Below are positions 21,311 to 32,822 of a stretch of 64,000 bases of DNA, one piece after another. The notes below the pieces were generated by a model that was not told the origin of the DNA, made no database searches, and worked only from the letters and a program-made list of their open reading frames with translations. The DNA comes from Chrysogorgia sp. JL179-B06 (Eukaryota > Cnidaria > Anthozoa > Scleralcyonacea > Chrysogorgiidae). The DNA is taken from the NCBI GenBank assembly GCA_035772405.1, contig JAYKKM010000217.1:1153001-1217000 (forward strand). The letters run 5' to 3'. The translations under genes were made by a program, and so were the position numbers. How positions within the stretch are numbered: the first letter of the stretch is position 1; every line of letters starts with the position of its first letter.

Positions 21311-22229
21311 ACTAAGTAATAAAAGATTAATACTACTTTAAAATGAATGGCTCCACCTGTTTCATTTAATGGTTGAAACAATTTCCCTTGTATATAGGAA
21401 TGTATTGTAATTACTGTATAATCCCCACAAAGAAAAATAAGGTTGGATTAAGGGGTGAAGTTTCATATAAATCCCGAAATGACATCACAGACTACCAGTA
21501 GTAAAATTTGAAATTAAAATCAGCTGTTATTTGTAAAATAAAGCATTATCGTAAGAGTTAGGGTTAGTATTAGGTGTAGGGTTATGTTGGGGTTAGGACT
21601 ATGTTTTAAATTCGGGATATTTAATTGTGTGCTGTTACTTATGTCACCTCGTTACCTCATCGGTTAGCTGTCTAATTAATTAGTTCTCTTTTGTACATAT
21701 AGATAGTTTTCACACCTGTAATTATCACTCTGAAGATGTTGTATGTTCACAACGAAACGTCAGTAAAAATGTTTTAAAACATTGTTTCCATATTATTATA
21801 GCAATACATTTACGTATATTGAGCTGGGCTCTTATCTTTATACAACGATTGCGCTTTCCACCCGGAAAATCTATAGCCAATATTGTTTAGAGTTACCAAA
21901 TCCCTTAGGTCAACTCAGGCAAATCTTTCAGCCCCATCATGTTCCACATGATGGGCCTTCTTAGTTCCTCACATTCTACCAACCATCCTTTTTTAACAAG
22001 ATCAGTTCCTGTGATGTCTGCTACGTGTTTGTATAGATGCAGAGAAGCTGACTTGGATGGTTTACCTTTACCTGGGCAGCAAATAGTTTTAATTGATCTT
22101 TAACCAGGGGAATCCAACCAGGACAATTCAAAAGCTGAGCTCGGAACATAAGTAGTACCAATGGCCACAAAAGGTCAATAACTCTAAGAATATCGAAAAT
22201 GAAATCTTGCCCAGCAAGTTAGTGCTCAT
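21311..22229. other. No gene seen
   Basis: Contains a TTAGGG-like degenerate tract (21545-21600) and a hammerhead-like motif (21726-21766). ORF 21782-21964 has no recognised motif. Confidence 0.45.
21726..21766 (+). ncRNA. Hammerhead-ribozyme-like motif (degenerate core)
   Basis: CTGAAGA (21730-21736), a four-pair stem GTTG/CAAC with an eight-base loop, then GAAACGTCAGTA. The order equals the core of hammerhead ribozymes except CTGAAGA in place of CTGATGA. Such motifs are common at the ends of Penelope-like elements. A better copy is at 48620-48660. It is probably inactive. Confidence 0.25.
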
Positions 22230-23364
22230 TCAGTCCTTGGTTGTCATGATCTCGGTATGTATATCAATACGGTAAGCTTCGATTGATGTATCCAGCTTCA
22301 AAAACTGCTTATAGCTACTGCTCACGAATCGTCGCTTAGCAAAGGGAACGGTTGTCCTGAATGGAAGCTTGAGTTCCTTGGCAGTTTCACGTGTGATAGG
22401 ATGAATCTTTCTGTGGCTGAAGAGGGAATGAATGAGAGCAGTTCTTGACAAAAGGCCTGAAACAAACTCTCCATATCATGGTATGCAGAGAAGAACTTGT
22501 CAAGCCAGTTACCAGGATCCCATTGCAGTGTCTACCAAAATGGATCTCGCAGGTTGACTGGTATCTCGTTAACAGTGGCTGGTTCGTTTTGATAAAACCC
22601 TCGTTCGGATACTGTCCATCAGTGACTTTTCCCTGCAAGGCTAAAATTGCCTGACCACCAATCTTGGCATGGGTGTTTACATCGGCAATCATCTTCGCTG
22701 CCAATTCAGGACCAGTACCACCAGAACCATCTGAATTTTCATACACTCTGTTGCCTATGTCCTTTCACCACTTGGCATATTAGAGTCACTTGGTTTGTAA
22801 CTTTATGGTTAGTCGACTTGTCACCTGTGATATGGAAATGATGTGGCATTCCTGTATTCAGAAGAGGACTCAAAAGAAATTTGGCTACTTTATCGATGTA
22901 TGCGCATGCAACCTTCAACATTGGCACAAACATATGGCGTGAGTGTATGAAGTCTCCAACATCAACCCCAGCAGCAAACAATTGAGAAATATTGTTCTCA
23001 TAGTGCAGAGTGGCAGACTTTGTTTTGACAATGGTTAATGCAGCACGCAAATTGGTTTTTAACTACCATATTCTCCCTTTTCTTAGTGTTTTGTGAAAAT
23101 GGTGATTCTGGACCGCATTGCGGTGGGTCTTGCTCCCTCTTCCAGTGACATGATCGACCAACATTTTTTGAATCTAAACCATTTCGCGTTCATCCCAGCT
23201 GTATAACTTGTGTAGTTTTCGTCCACTAAATACAGGCCATGGCAGAGGGATCGCATGGAGGAACCGGATGGAAGGCGTTCGATTTGATTGCTTAGATATT
23301 CTGCACACACTTTGCAAGTCAAAATCCGCAAATCGTCCTCTGTAAATGACAGATAACCATTCAC
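22230..23364 (-). pseudogene. hAT/ZNF862-like transposase-derived pseudogene
   Basis: Four minus-strand ORFs follow one another: 23083-23364 (RILTCKVCAEYLSNQIERLP), 22739-23050 (FAAGVDVGDFIHSRHMF, then HHFHITGDKSTNHKVTNQVT), 22387-22746 (YENSDGSGGTGPELAAKMIA, ILALQGKVTDGQYPN) and 22230-22451 (SRTALIHSLFSHRKIHPITR, AKRRFVSSSYKQFLKL). D-K-S-T.....Q followed by G-K-E-L....I and G.F.DGQY is the layout of the RNase H-like core of hAT-related, ZNF862-type proteins. A frameshift sits at each boundary (about 22742 and 22450). The C-terminal dimerisation part is missing. It is non-functional. Confidence 0.5.
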
Positions 23365-24139
23365 AGAAATAAATTATTGAAGGTTTGTGCTAAGGATGCA
23401 TTGAATTGTCGTGCAGAAGGTTCATTTGATATCTTTATCACACTTTTAGTACTTTTTATCACACCTTTAGTACTCAAAAGAATTTGACATTTCCAGAGAT
23501 CTAGCAAAGCTAAAATGATGCATTACCTTATTTAGATATGGCTTTAAAATAGATTAAAATGTTGCATAACCTTATATGGGATTTACGGAGTAAACAAATA
23601 AATCATGAGGAGAGAGAATTCCTTAAAATCCGGAGGGTTGCTGCATACTGATATTGGCAGTTGAATACATGTATTTATAATTACTCAACTTTAATGTTAT
23701 ATTTAAAATAGCTAAATATTGCTTGCAATTGTACTGAATTAAACAAAATACACTTACATTGTTGTTATTTGACTGAGAGTTAATTGTCACTGAGTTTTGG
23801 CTTCCTCGCACCATACAATGCATATATAAAACATAATTGTAAATCAATCCTGTGGCTCCAAACATGTTTCATATAAACTATAAAGTCCACAAATAGTAAG
23901 TCCACAAACCCTTGAGATGAAATGTATTTCCTATTTGGCGGCAGTATTACCCTTTTGCCTCAACATCTTTCATAAGTCCACTGCACAAAGTCAGAAGTGT
24001 AACTTATTCGTCGCTAGCCCCCTCCCGATTCTTTTCCAGAGCGAAGGGGGAGCAGGAAATAAAAACCAGGAAACGTATAGGTGGGTATATATGGTGACGC
24101 CACTCTGGAGAGTCTCTGGAAAACAGACCACAATTGACA
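23365..24139. other. No gene seen
   Basis: AT-rich. The last 150 bp turn GC-richer before the ORF at 24140 and may hold its promoter, but no clear element is seen. Confidence 0.4.
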
Positions 24140-24850
24140 ATGTCGACACCAAGGAAGAAAAACAATAAAAAGAAAGTATTTAGCCCTTTAAGTGACGCCT
24201 CACTGAATATCTATGAAGTAGATTTTTCGACAAGTGCTGCACAAGCAGAAATAACCAATGAGGAAGCTGCCAACGCTGCAGTCGTAGAAGCTATTGACAA
24301 TCAGCCTTGTAAAGGTACAGTACTGATGCTACTATTATTTCTTACGTTCATTGTTTCACCAAGACGCAATAAAAAGGACACTGGACTATTCGACCCTGAT
24401 TCTGCAGACCGACAGCAACCCAAGAAACGTTATTGTACTCGAAGAACAAAAAGCCACTAGTGAACAGTCTCACATGCCAGTGAAGATCCAATGATATACT
24501 CACACTATTGACGGTGACAAAGTTATAATAAACGATATGACAATGATTTCTGGGCCTGACCAAACCGAGTACTCGTTTCAGTTTAAAGAAACAACCGGGT
24601 CATCATCGGAGCCTACTAAGACATATTGCAATCTTGCAGTGAGTGGGATTGCGTTACGCTGTTTGCCAAAGCTATACATGTTGGGGAGACTGTTTTGTAG
24701 TCGGTGGAAAAAAGTAGCGATTGGCACAGTTGACTTTTGCCAACATTACTGGAAGCATTGCTGTGGATCTCTGGGAACAGCATATTCCAATGGTTGAAAT
24801 TGGTAATGTGTACTGCATGACGTACATGCAAGTTTGTTTTTGTTGCAAAT
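24140..24850 (+). pseudogene. Probable small multi-exon relic with OB-fold-like end
   Basis: An ATG at 24140 opens MSTPRKKNNKKKVFSP, a basic start followed by an acidic/Ala-rich helix, with a possible donor AAG|GTACAG at about 24314. Downstream, plus frames include MTMISGPDQTEYSFQF (24537) and, in another frame at about 24716-24830, AQLTFANITGSIAVDLWEQH followed by VEIGNVYCMTYMQV. The pattern fA..TGsI.ldLWE..I..v..G..Y resembles an OB-fold of replication protein A type, common in cnidarian element-borne proteins. Stops between the parts leave no full reading frame. This identity is tentative. Confidence 0.3.
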
Positions 24851-24933
24851 AAAGGGGTATCTTTCTCCAGAACAATGTCTCTATTCATTACATTTCTAGG
24901 AGCAGAAAAATGAACGACATCTCCTTCAAGAGC

Positions 24934-25334
24934 TCATACCACGGTATCAGTGACGGTTTCCAGCAGAAATAATTTAATAATAAAGTCTATCTCTACGCCA
25001 AGCCAGGCAAAGTTGAGAAAACACTCGAAGATCGTTTTTAATGGTGAAGGAAGGTTTTGCCACAATCCAGACCATATATGAAAAAGTTTCTGTATTTTCC
25101 TCTGCCTCGTTTTAACGTTATACTGCGAAAGAAAATGACTCTTCACTGATACCATTCAACTGCAAAATTTATTTGGCACAGATAATCACGGCCCTTGACA
25201 CATGGCTTGTCTACATGTTCCTCCAATAAATCTATTCGAGATTTCTTCGCTCTTTCCATGCGCTGCTGATCTTCACTCAACTCCTTTGCCGTTTCTAAAG
25301 CATCGTTTACGACCTTAGGACCACGATTCGCCAT
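24934..25334 (-). pseudogene. Unrecognised minus-strand coding remnant
   Basis: An ATG at 25334 starts MANRGPKVVNDALETAKELS, a soluble helical N-terminus, through KPCVKGRDYLCQINFAVEWY. One frameshift at about 25145 leads into KSHFLSQYNVKTRQRKIQKL and FAWLGVEIDFIIKLF. I do not recognise the family. It converges on the OB-fold-like relic at 24140-24850 and could be a partner gene from one former element. Confidence 0.25.
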
Positions 25335-25517
25335 GAACTAGGCTAAATATGTTGCTGATCTGGTGCTCAACTTGATAGCAGGGGGTGTTACACCCCCCTA
25401 GCATTTGAATTTTTGAATTTCAGGTAAATCAGGTAAACTATGCACCAATTGACTTGTCCGAAAAGCACACCAGGTGTAAAAAATATACCTCAACAGAACT
25501 TAACAGTCTCCGATAAT

Positions 25518-26036
25518 CAGTGGCGTAGCCAGGGTCTATACATTGGAGGGGCCGAGCGCCGAAGGCGTGTGCAGTACCTAGGGGGGGCGGAATTTTTTTG
25601 AATTCTGGGGGCTCGAGTTATGAATTTAGAACATAAGAAGTAGTACACATTAAAATATATTTTTATGGTTTCACAAGAAAGTTTAGCTAATATATCTTTG
25701 TGTATTTTGAAAAGTTACATTTGTAAAAACACATGTTGATCTTATAACTTTAATATTAACACATATATATGTACTCAAAAATAAAAAAGGTGGGCTTGAC
25801 TTTCGAGTGATTGAAATAATACGCTTGTAATGTAAATTATTACTTGCAGTTAGTAAGACCCCAATTATATATATATTGTCATCTATTAAAGCACTCACAG
25901 GAATATTGGGAGGATCCAGCGATCACTTCGTACCCCCCAAATATTTTCTCCTCGGATTTGGGCTTTTCACAGGGACTGTCTTGAAGATGATTGGGGGGGC
26001 TCTGCCCCCCTTGCCCCCCCCTTGGCTACGCCACTG
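25518..26036. mobile_element. hAT-type MITE with perfect 8-bp target duplication
   Basis: Termini are CAGTGGCGTAGCCAGGG at 25518-25534 and, on the opposite strand, CAGTGGCGTAGCCAAGG ending at 26036. CCGATAAT at 25510-25517 and 26037-26044 is an exact 8-bp duplication. GC-rich, G-run subterminal sequence is followed by an AT-rich centre with no transposase. It is a typical non-autonomous hAT element, and intact enough to have been mobile not long ago. Confidence 0.9.
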
Positions 26037-26329
26037 CCGATAATTATCACAATTCGAAATCATAACTTATACTTCATGTAAATATCAATCATTGTGGTAT
26101 TGCACCGACAGACAGACGACAGTTTCCGATTGTGCGACGACGAGCCCATGGAGATGCCGTTCAATATGGCGTTCAATGTTTTTGAATTTTAGTCGAAAGC
26201 AACGTTTGTTTGAAAGAAAATTAGCAAAAATCGATAAAATAAGGTATTTTTGGCAAATTGTGCACATGAGCTTCGTCTGTGGCAAATGGAAGGAAAATTC
26301 TGGGATAACGAATCTGTTATTTCCAGCAG

Positions 26330-27426
26330 CAATGAATAGTAAGTACTATAAAGTGTCTTTTGCTCTTGCTGGAGATTTTATCGATCTTTTTTTAAAATGC
26401 CTTTAACATTTTCTTTGTCATGTTTGTCAATCTGTCATGCGAGATACGTTTCAATAGACCTTATGCATGAATGAATAATGGAGTTACGTGCTTGTGCATG
26501 ACATTAAAGACCAGAATTCCTGGCAGGAATTGCAATGTTTGTTTTAATATTCTCCTAGGAAATTTGGAAAAAAGTGCCCAGAGAAAAGTTGCTGAAAGGA
26601 TGTTTAAGAATTTTTTTTAAGATTGAATTTGTTAATTGTCTATCACTGACTTTTGTCGAAAGGTGGGGCCCAAGGATATGTATTTGTGTGGGGCTGGGGC
26701 ACACCCCTGACCCCCTTGATTTCGACCCCTGTAGAACAATCAGAACATAACTACAAGACAGTAAGGTTAGGTTACCAAGGTAATGCTGGAATATCTTAAA
26801 AGATTTTAGTTCTGAAACATAAATGTCTAATAAACATCTTTTCTGACAGAATCACAATCTAAACGTCAAAAAGTAGAACGTTCCAACCGGAAGTGAGTCA
26901 TTTGCCTATATTGAAATCAAGTTTTGAACCTGGATAATAAGAAATACCACCATGAGTCCAAGCACAGATCCCAGCTTTTAGAACACTTTTAGAATCAATT
27001 CAAACGCTTCTTAAGTTTAGTATTAAGGTAAGAAAAGGGAATATTGTTTCTAATTTGGTAGCAAACCGGAATATTTTATTAGTAGTCCAAACCCTATATT
27101 CTTGTTTATGAAGACCGACGCTGAACCCACCACGTTTGTACATGTAGATGGTCTCATGGTCTGCTGTCATTTATTGTATAATAGTCTAAAATCAATGTAG
27201 CTTCTTCATATTGCTAATGCCATAAAAATTTTAATATAGAAAGCATGCATGATATCTACCTTTTATATTAAATAAATTGAATGCTAATCACAATTGTCTT
27301 AAGTTTGTTTTATTAGTCGGGGGACCTATGGCCCAAAATGTAGAAAATGAAGAGCTGGCCAACCAACCTGTGTTAGAAAGCTGTGAGCCAGAGGAGGTTG
27401 GACAGCAACGCGCAAAGGATCACGGT
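26330..27426 (+). other. Possible 5' exons of the hAT transposase gene
   Basis: Three short stretches carry splice-like borders: ATGAATA|GTAAGT (26331-26337), CTGACAG|AATCACAATC to CCGGAA|GTGAGT (about 26851-26893, reading SQSKRQKVERSNR, a basic nuclear-signal-like peptide), and ATTAG|TCGGGGG to CACG|GTTAGC (27317-27426, reading MAQNVENEELANQPVLES, acidic). Their phases do not all agree, so the exact joining is uncertain. A basic then acidic N-terminus suits the hAT gene downstream. Confidence 0.25.
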
Positions 27427-28248
27427 TAGCGGGCTTGTTTTTCTGCGCGGTTGTCATTTGTGCTTGGACTGTTTCGAAGGTAACATCTCCCGAAGATGGA
27501 CGCTTTTGATACTCAAGGATGTCAGGCTGGAATTTTTGCTGAAGAGAGCGTGATATACCTCTATTGTTGCGATTCTGCTTACGAATTCTCTTTCACTATG
27601 CGTAGTTCGCCATTTTAAAGTTTGAACGGGCATTTCTGTCAACATTTTAGTTTTCTAAATTCTGCCTCAAAGACGAAATGTGTGTTTATATTCGAGCGTT
27701 TATATACAGCGAATGTATATAAAGCAAGTATGTTATTCAAGGGTGTTATTAAACGTGTGTTATTCAAAGTGAAACAAGTGTATTATTTTAGTATTTTCAG
27801 ATTAAATTGTATTCCTAAATAAAAATGGTAGGAAGTATCTGGACTCTAGTACTCTACTGTAATATAAACATATGCACTTGTACATATTCTGGCTTAGAAA
27901 ATTGTTGATCATGAACAAGTATTGTGATAGTCTTGGTTATAATTGGTATCTAATCATTGTGGTACATCCCAACTGTATAGGTGATTTATATATAGTAATG
28001 TACCTGTATTTATTAATTAAATGTTGCATAAATGCAGTGGAAATGCCAAAAGTAATATTTAATGCACTTTATAAATTTGTTTTGAGATTACATGATCAAT
28101 GATTAATTACCAATCAATTCTGCAAGCAATACTTGCTCTAATATGTCCTATATGTATATATTACTTTGTTAACTTGTTACTCTAAAATCCTCTTTTGAAA
28201 TCCTGAAGTGCAGATAATTCCTGCAATGTAAGAGTTGGCACAATAATA

Positions 28249-28301
28249 GTATGCACTAGGAATTGAACCTAGTAGCCTTCAAGGCTCCAACCATGGCATA
28301 C
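28249..28301 (-). repeat. tRNA-like fold (minus strand), probably tRNA-derived
   Basis: On the minus strand GTATGC pairs with GCATAC at the outer ends. Inside, CTAGG-TTCAATT-CCTAG forms a perfect T-arm with a B-box-like GGTTCAATTCC, and AGCC-TTGAA-GGCT makes a short central hairpin. The D arm is too short and the anticodon loop has only five bases. A SINE-like or degraded tRNA-derived repeat fits better than a working tRNA gene. Confidence 0.3.
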
Positions 28302-29302
28302 CGAAAAGGCCTTAGCTGCCTTATAGCATGAAAAGCATTCCTGAGATAACAATAACAATTATCTACAATAATTATAGTAAAGCAACATATACAAAATGTT
28401 GATACCAGATGTTGATATACCAAATGTTGATACTTTACTTACCAGTATACCTTTAGAAAGACAAGCAAAATTATATTATGTTTGGTATAGATCTAGCAGC
28501 AAGTTATAGTAAACTATATAGGCATAACTCATAAGCATAGAAAATAGAAATGGTGTGAGAGGCAGATCAGTACTGCATGCAAAGTAGAACAATCCAAAAT
28601 CTAAAAAGGAACTTCATAAACCCAAACCAAATTTTCCCAAAGCCTACAGCAGGTCTTCGTTTTGGTATTTTTTCCCAGGTGTTTGACAAATTGGTGGAGC
28701 ATGATCCCTTTTTGTGCCATCAGATATACTAATCTATAAGCCTAGAAAAGAAACTAACCTCAAGAAGCAAAAATTCTTATGTTTACATATCTTCAGATTC
28801 TCGAAGACAACCAGATACCATCCCAAAATCCAAATTTAAATATATAAAAATAGCCAAATAACAAACTTCACACGTTGAATATTCTTCTAGAACTCAGTTA
28901 ACATTTACCCTAAAGAATAAAGCTAGGAAATTCTTAAAAAAATACATTTTATAGGTGTAATGTCCCCTCAACTCGGTAAAGGCTGAAAATACTACGATCG
29001 ATTCAAAGGCGAATAACTTGAAAACGGTCGAGGGGTCAAGGGGGTACGTTCGGATAGAATCAAAGATTAGACATTTGTTTAACTCATTATGCAAAAATTA
29101 GAGAAATCGAACCATGGGAATTCGAGATTTTTTAGTTTGAATATTGTTGACAAACACGGATTCGGGTCATCACGTGGCGACGACACGACCTACATAAATG
29201 ATCAAAACAAGGTAGAAAAAAGACATCTACCTTACAAAATCCTGCAGATATCGATAGCCCAATAATAGTTTAAACAGTATCGCTGCCTTTTAAAAGGAAA
29301 AT

Positions 29303-31831
29303 TTGAATAACAATAGTAAAATATTTGGTATTTCTGCGTCTAATGCAAATTTTTCAGCCGATCAACTTCGCGCAAACGATGAGAAAATAAAGCAATTTCA
29401 TAGGTCGAGATATGCACGTGACAGCTGTCCACCCTCCTCTGCTGTGAGCCAGATAATGGTACATCATATGACTTGCCTGAGCTATCTGATTCCAAATGTT
29501 GGAATCAACCAGCAGAAGCTTTAAAACATCCCAAGCAGGCCCTGAATTCTTTTGTCAGATCGAGGGTAATTTGTTAGGTCCCTGTAACGGTTTAACTTCA
29601 AGTTTGGGAAGCCCTGCTAGTTTTCCTGACTTTCAGAATATTGTGGTGAGCAAGTAGATCCTTTTGTACCTTCCCAGTCAGAGGAAAGACAACAATTTTC
29701 TCAAGATTCTGTTCTATCTGAAATAGATGAATCGTCTAAGTCTACGTCAAGCCAGATGACCAGTGAGTCCTTTTCAGGATCATACTTCAAGTGCCTAGGC
29801 CAACCACGTTATTGCTCAGAAAAGATCACAGATCTAGTGAACAATGCTACAAATTACCCCCAATCCGCGTTTACTGATGTGAAAGATACTTGTGAGGAAA
29901 TAATGACACTGACACACCAGGCACAAGCTTTAGCTAGTCTCAAATTACACGAAGTGTTGAATAACTCCGAAGAACGATGTGGTGCCACAGAACGAGATAC
30001 ACTTGTTGAGCATGACCCTGCAAGAAGGCCAAAAACGTTTAGTGAGGGGCAGATTAAGTATCTTATTCATATCGGACCATGCCAACCAAAGTTGTCCGCT
30101 TACCCAAATAATGCAGAATTAGCAAAGAAAGGAAAACAGTGTTCGTTTTCACCAACATGGTACAAAGATTATCCATATCTAGAGTACAGCATCAAGTGAC
30201 AAAGCTTTCTGCCACGTGTGCAACATATATGGAGGATGTGAGAAAAATGACTTGTCTTGGATTACGGGGATTAGCAACTGGGCCAAAATGAAAGGAAGTT
30301 GAGGAAAAATAAGATGGGGAAACTTGAAACACATTTCAGCAGTGAAGGACATGCTGCTGTACTACGTAATTACGGTTATGAGTAATCGGTTGCCGTGCGA
30401 TTTGTAGATGCTGACTCATTGGCAATTGAAGAGCGTCTAGTACAAGTCAGTGAAACAAATGATAAAACCGGACTAGGCCAGGCAAAGGACATTGTTCAGT
30501 GTTTGAAGAGCTCTGACATACCACTGCAAGCCGTCCAGTTCCAAACATACGATTCCATATCAAGTATGTCTGGTGTCTATAATGGTGCGCAACAAATTAA
30601 AAGCTGAATGAAATCCTGAAGCGAAAAGTACCTTACACTAAATGTGTTCCACATGGTCTAAATCTTGTAATCGAGCATGGATGTGAAGCAACATCTTTGA
30701 TTGGCAAGGTGTATGACGTCTTAGAGCAGCTGTTTGACTTCTTCACGAAAAGTACCAAACGAAACAAAGAACTGAAGGAGAAACTTGATCAAATTGAAAA
30801 TGCATTACAGCTCCGAAACCTATAAAAAACAAGGTGGGCTGCCCGTGCACAAGCCGTGAAAGCTGTTTGGAGAAGTCTTGACGCGATTATCGAAGTGCTG
30901 GGAATTCTGGAGAGAATTCTGGAGAATTCTAGTGACAGAGATCCGTAGTCAACATTGATTTCATATGTGCCCTCATGTTTCTCAAGAATATCATGTGGAA
31001 AACGAAGATGCTATCTGATTATCTGCAAGGAGAGTCGATCAATATCGCTGGAGCTTTGATTGCCATTGATGCAACCAATCATGCATTGAAAAGGATAAGG
31101 GGCAAGGACAAAGAGGTCGATTATGAAATCCAAGCTGCAATAACAGTTGCAAACAATTATGGAACCGACCCACTTGCCGATTTTGCCATGCTGCACCGAT
31201 TCAGAAGACCATCATGCCGCTTAGATGACAACCCAGATACAGCTTCCCCACTGCTGAGCAACATATCGTTCTATTACAGATGCGAATTTTTCAAGTTTCT
31301 GGACTCAGTTATTGCAACGTTAGGAGAGAAATACCTCTCACTCAAAGATGTGTTTGAATCATTTCTTAAAGTGTTAGATCCTCGGAAACCCGGTACTTTA
31401 GAAGATACAAAGAAGCTCGTACCCAGTCGGAAATTCATAATGAGTTTAATGTCTTCTTTGAATACCTTCTAGGAGAAACGTCTCAGGCAGCTGAAGAACG
31501 AGTCGTATTGGAATCTCAGAATTCATCACAAAGGCAGCAAGTGTTTCCCTCAGTTTATCAGTCTAGTCTATCAGCTTTTTCTTACTAATGCACCATCAGT
31601 TTGCAAGAATGAACGGTCATTCGTGCATTGAAGAGAGTCAAGAACTACCTTTGTAGTACCATGTCAGGGGAACGTTTGAATGATTGCATGTTGCTAGCAG
31701 TGGAAAACGATTTGACCGACCGAATTGATCTGAAGAAACTGGCAATGAAGTGGTCTTTGTTAAAGGACAGGAGGCAGGAATTGCTGCTAAGTAAACGTTT
31801 TTTAGTGTATTTTTCACAGTTGATATTATGA
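29303..31831 (+). pseudogene. hAT (ZMYM1-like/DUF4371) transposase pseudogene
   Basis: Ordered plus-strand segments are: HDPARRPKTFSEGQIKYLIH and WYKDYPYLEYSIK (29756-30199); a cysteine-rich TTF-type finger CHVCNIYGGCEKN followed by WITGISNWAKMKG and KLETHFSSEGHAAVLRN (about 30205-30380, with frame changes); FQTYDSISSMSGVYNGAQQI (30395-30607) and YTKCVPHGLNLVIEHGC; GKRIRGKDKE-type core sequence with SDYLQGESINIAGALIAIDA (30975-31472); and the C-terminal dimerisation region VKNYLCSTMSGERLNDCMLL (31628-31740). That is the whole domain order of the ZMYM1-like hAT family. Stops and frameshifts interrupt every segment. An acceptor CTGACTTTCAG|AA at about 29635 suggests intron structure. Confidence 0.8.
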
Positions 31832-32822
31832 TAGAACAACTATCTGTTACGAACAAAATGTAAGAATGAGTTTAACAAATCCTTTTTAGTGTTTATTCCG
31901 ATGCGAAAGGACTTAAATATGTGTAAATTGCGATGTAGATAACTCTGACTGAACGAAAAATATTTTCAGGTAAAATCAGAAATAATTTCGAAAATCAGGT
32001 AAATTTCTTTCCCCACCACCACGACCCCCCACCTCCCTGGTCTTTGCTCGCAACGGCACTGCTTGATAGCTATGTGAAAATGGGGCCTCTAAACTAACAA
32101 CCCACTTAGTGATATTGACCGAGATTGAGATTTCCATGCGTCGCATATAATTTCCGCAAATTGTCTAAATAATTGTGATACATCACACTCACTGCCTGTA
32201 TGTAATCAAATATACCAAACGTTGCTTTATATCTGTGTTGCGTTATATCTCCGTTGCATATCCTTGGTTGAGACTCTGCCATGCGTATCTTATGTGAGGC
32301 ATGTGACAGCTGAAAGGTCTGTATGATAGGATATTACTGCTGAATGCGGTTGAGTGTTTAAAGACGTCATAATAATATATTTAGTATATATACACACTTT
32401 TTTCAGCAAAGAGAAGAAATTTGTATTACCTTTGTGGTAAACTGTTTGCCTTTCATTGTGTAATGATGGAGGTGCTGGAAATTGCCTTGCACCATGTGTT
32501 TATGGTTGCCTTGCATATGGTGAAAGTAATTGCTCGCTATTCTAGATATTTCTATGGGTGGTACGTAAAATGATTTTGGCATTATTAGCAATGACCACCC
32601 GGACCTGGGGCATGCCAGGCAGTTACAACCCTTTTTTGTCTGTCCGAGGGTAGTCTACTCCTGGGGTATTGACTGTGCATTGTACACAATTTAAAGTCAT
32701 TTAACCGGGGTTGAAATTATTTTGAAATTACATTATCTGCCAATATAACGACAGCACATGTATAATTGTGGTGCTGTGTTATTACTAAAAATCACTAACA
32801 ATTGATTGCTTTGGGCAAGCAG

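Larger units (their letters stand above)
25379..32061 (+). mobile_element. Probable 6.7-kb hAT transposon with 8-bp target duplication
   Basis: CTTGATAG at 25371-25378 and at 32062-32069 flanks the unit. The left end is CAGGGGGTGTTACACC; the right end on the other strand is CAGTGCCGTTGCGAGC. Both begin CAG as in hAT elements, although the rest of the termini match poorly. The word AGGTAAA recurs near both ends (25423-25440 and 31972-32008), as subterminal transposase-binding sites often do. Inside, plus-strand hAT transposase sequence occupies 29303-31831, with likely 5' exons from 26330. A complete hAT MITE (25518-26036) is nested near the left end. The boundary call is inference from the duplication and needs confirmation. 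Confidence 0.4.

Noticed and set aside
25683..25898. Minus-strand ORF inside the 519-bp hAT MITE
   Set aside because: Lies wholly in the AT-rich centre of a non-autonomous element, no motif, no start context.
28249..28301. Functional tRNA gene
   Set aside because: D arm and anticodon loop are too short; no clear A box.
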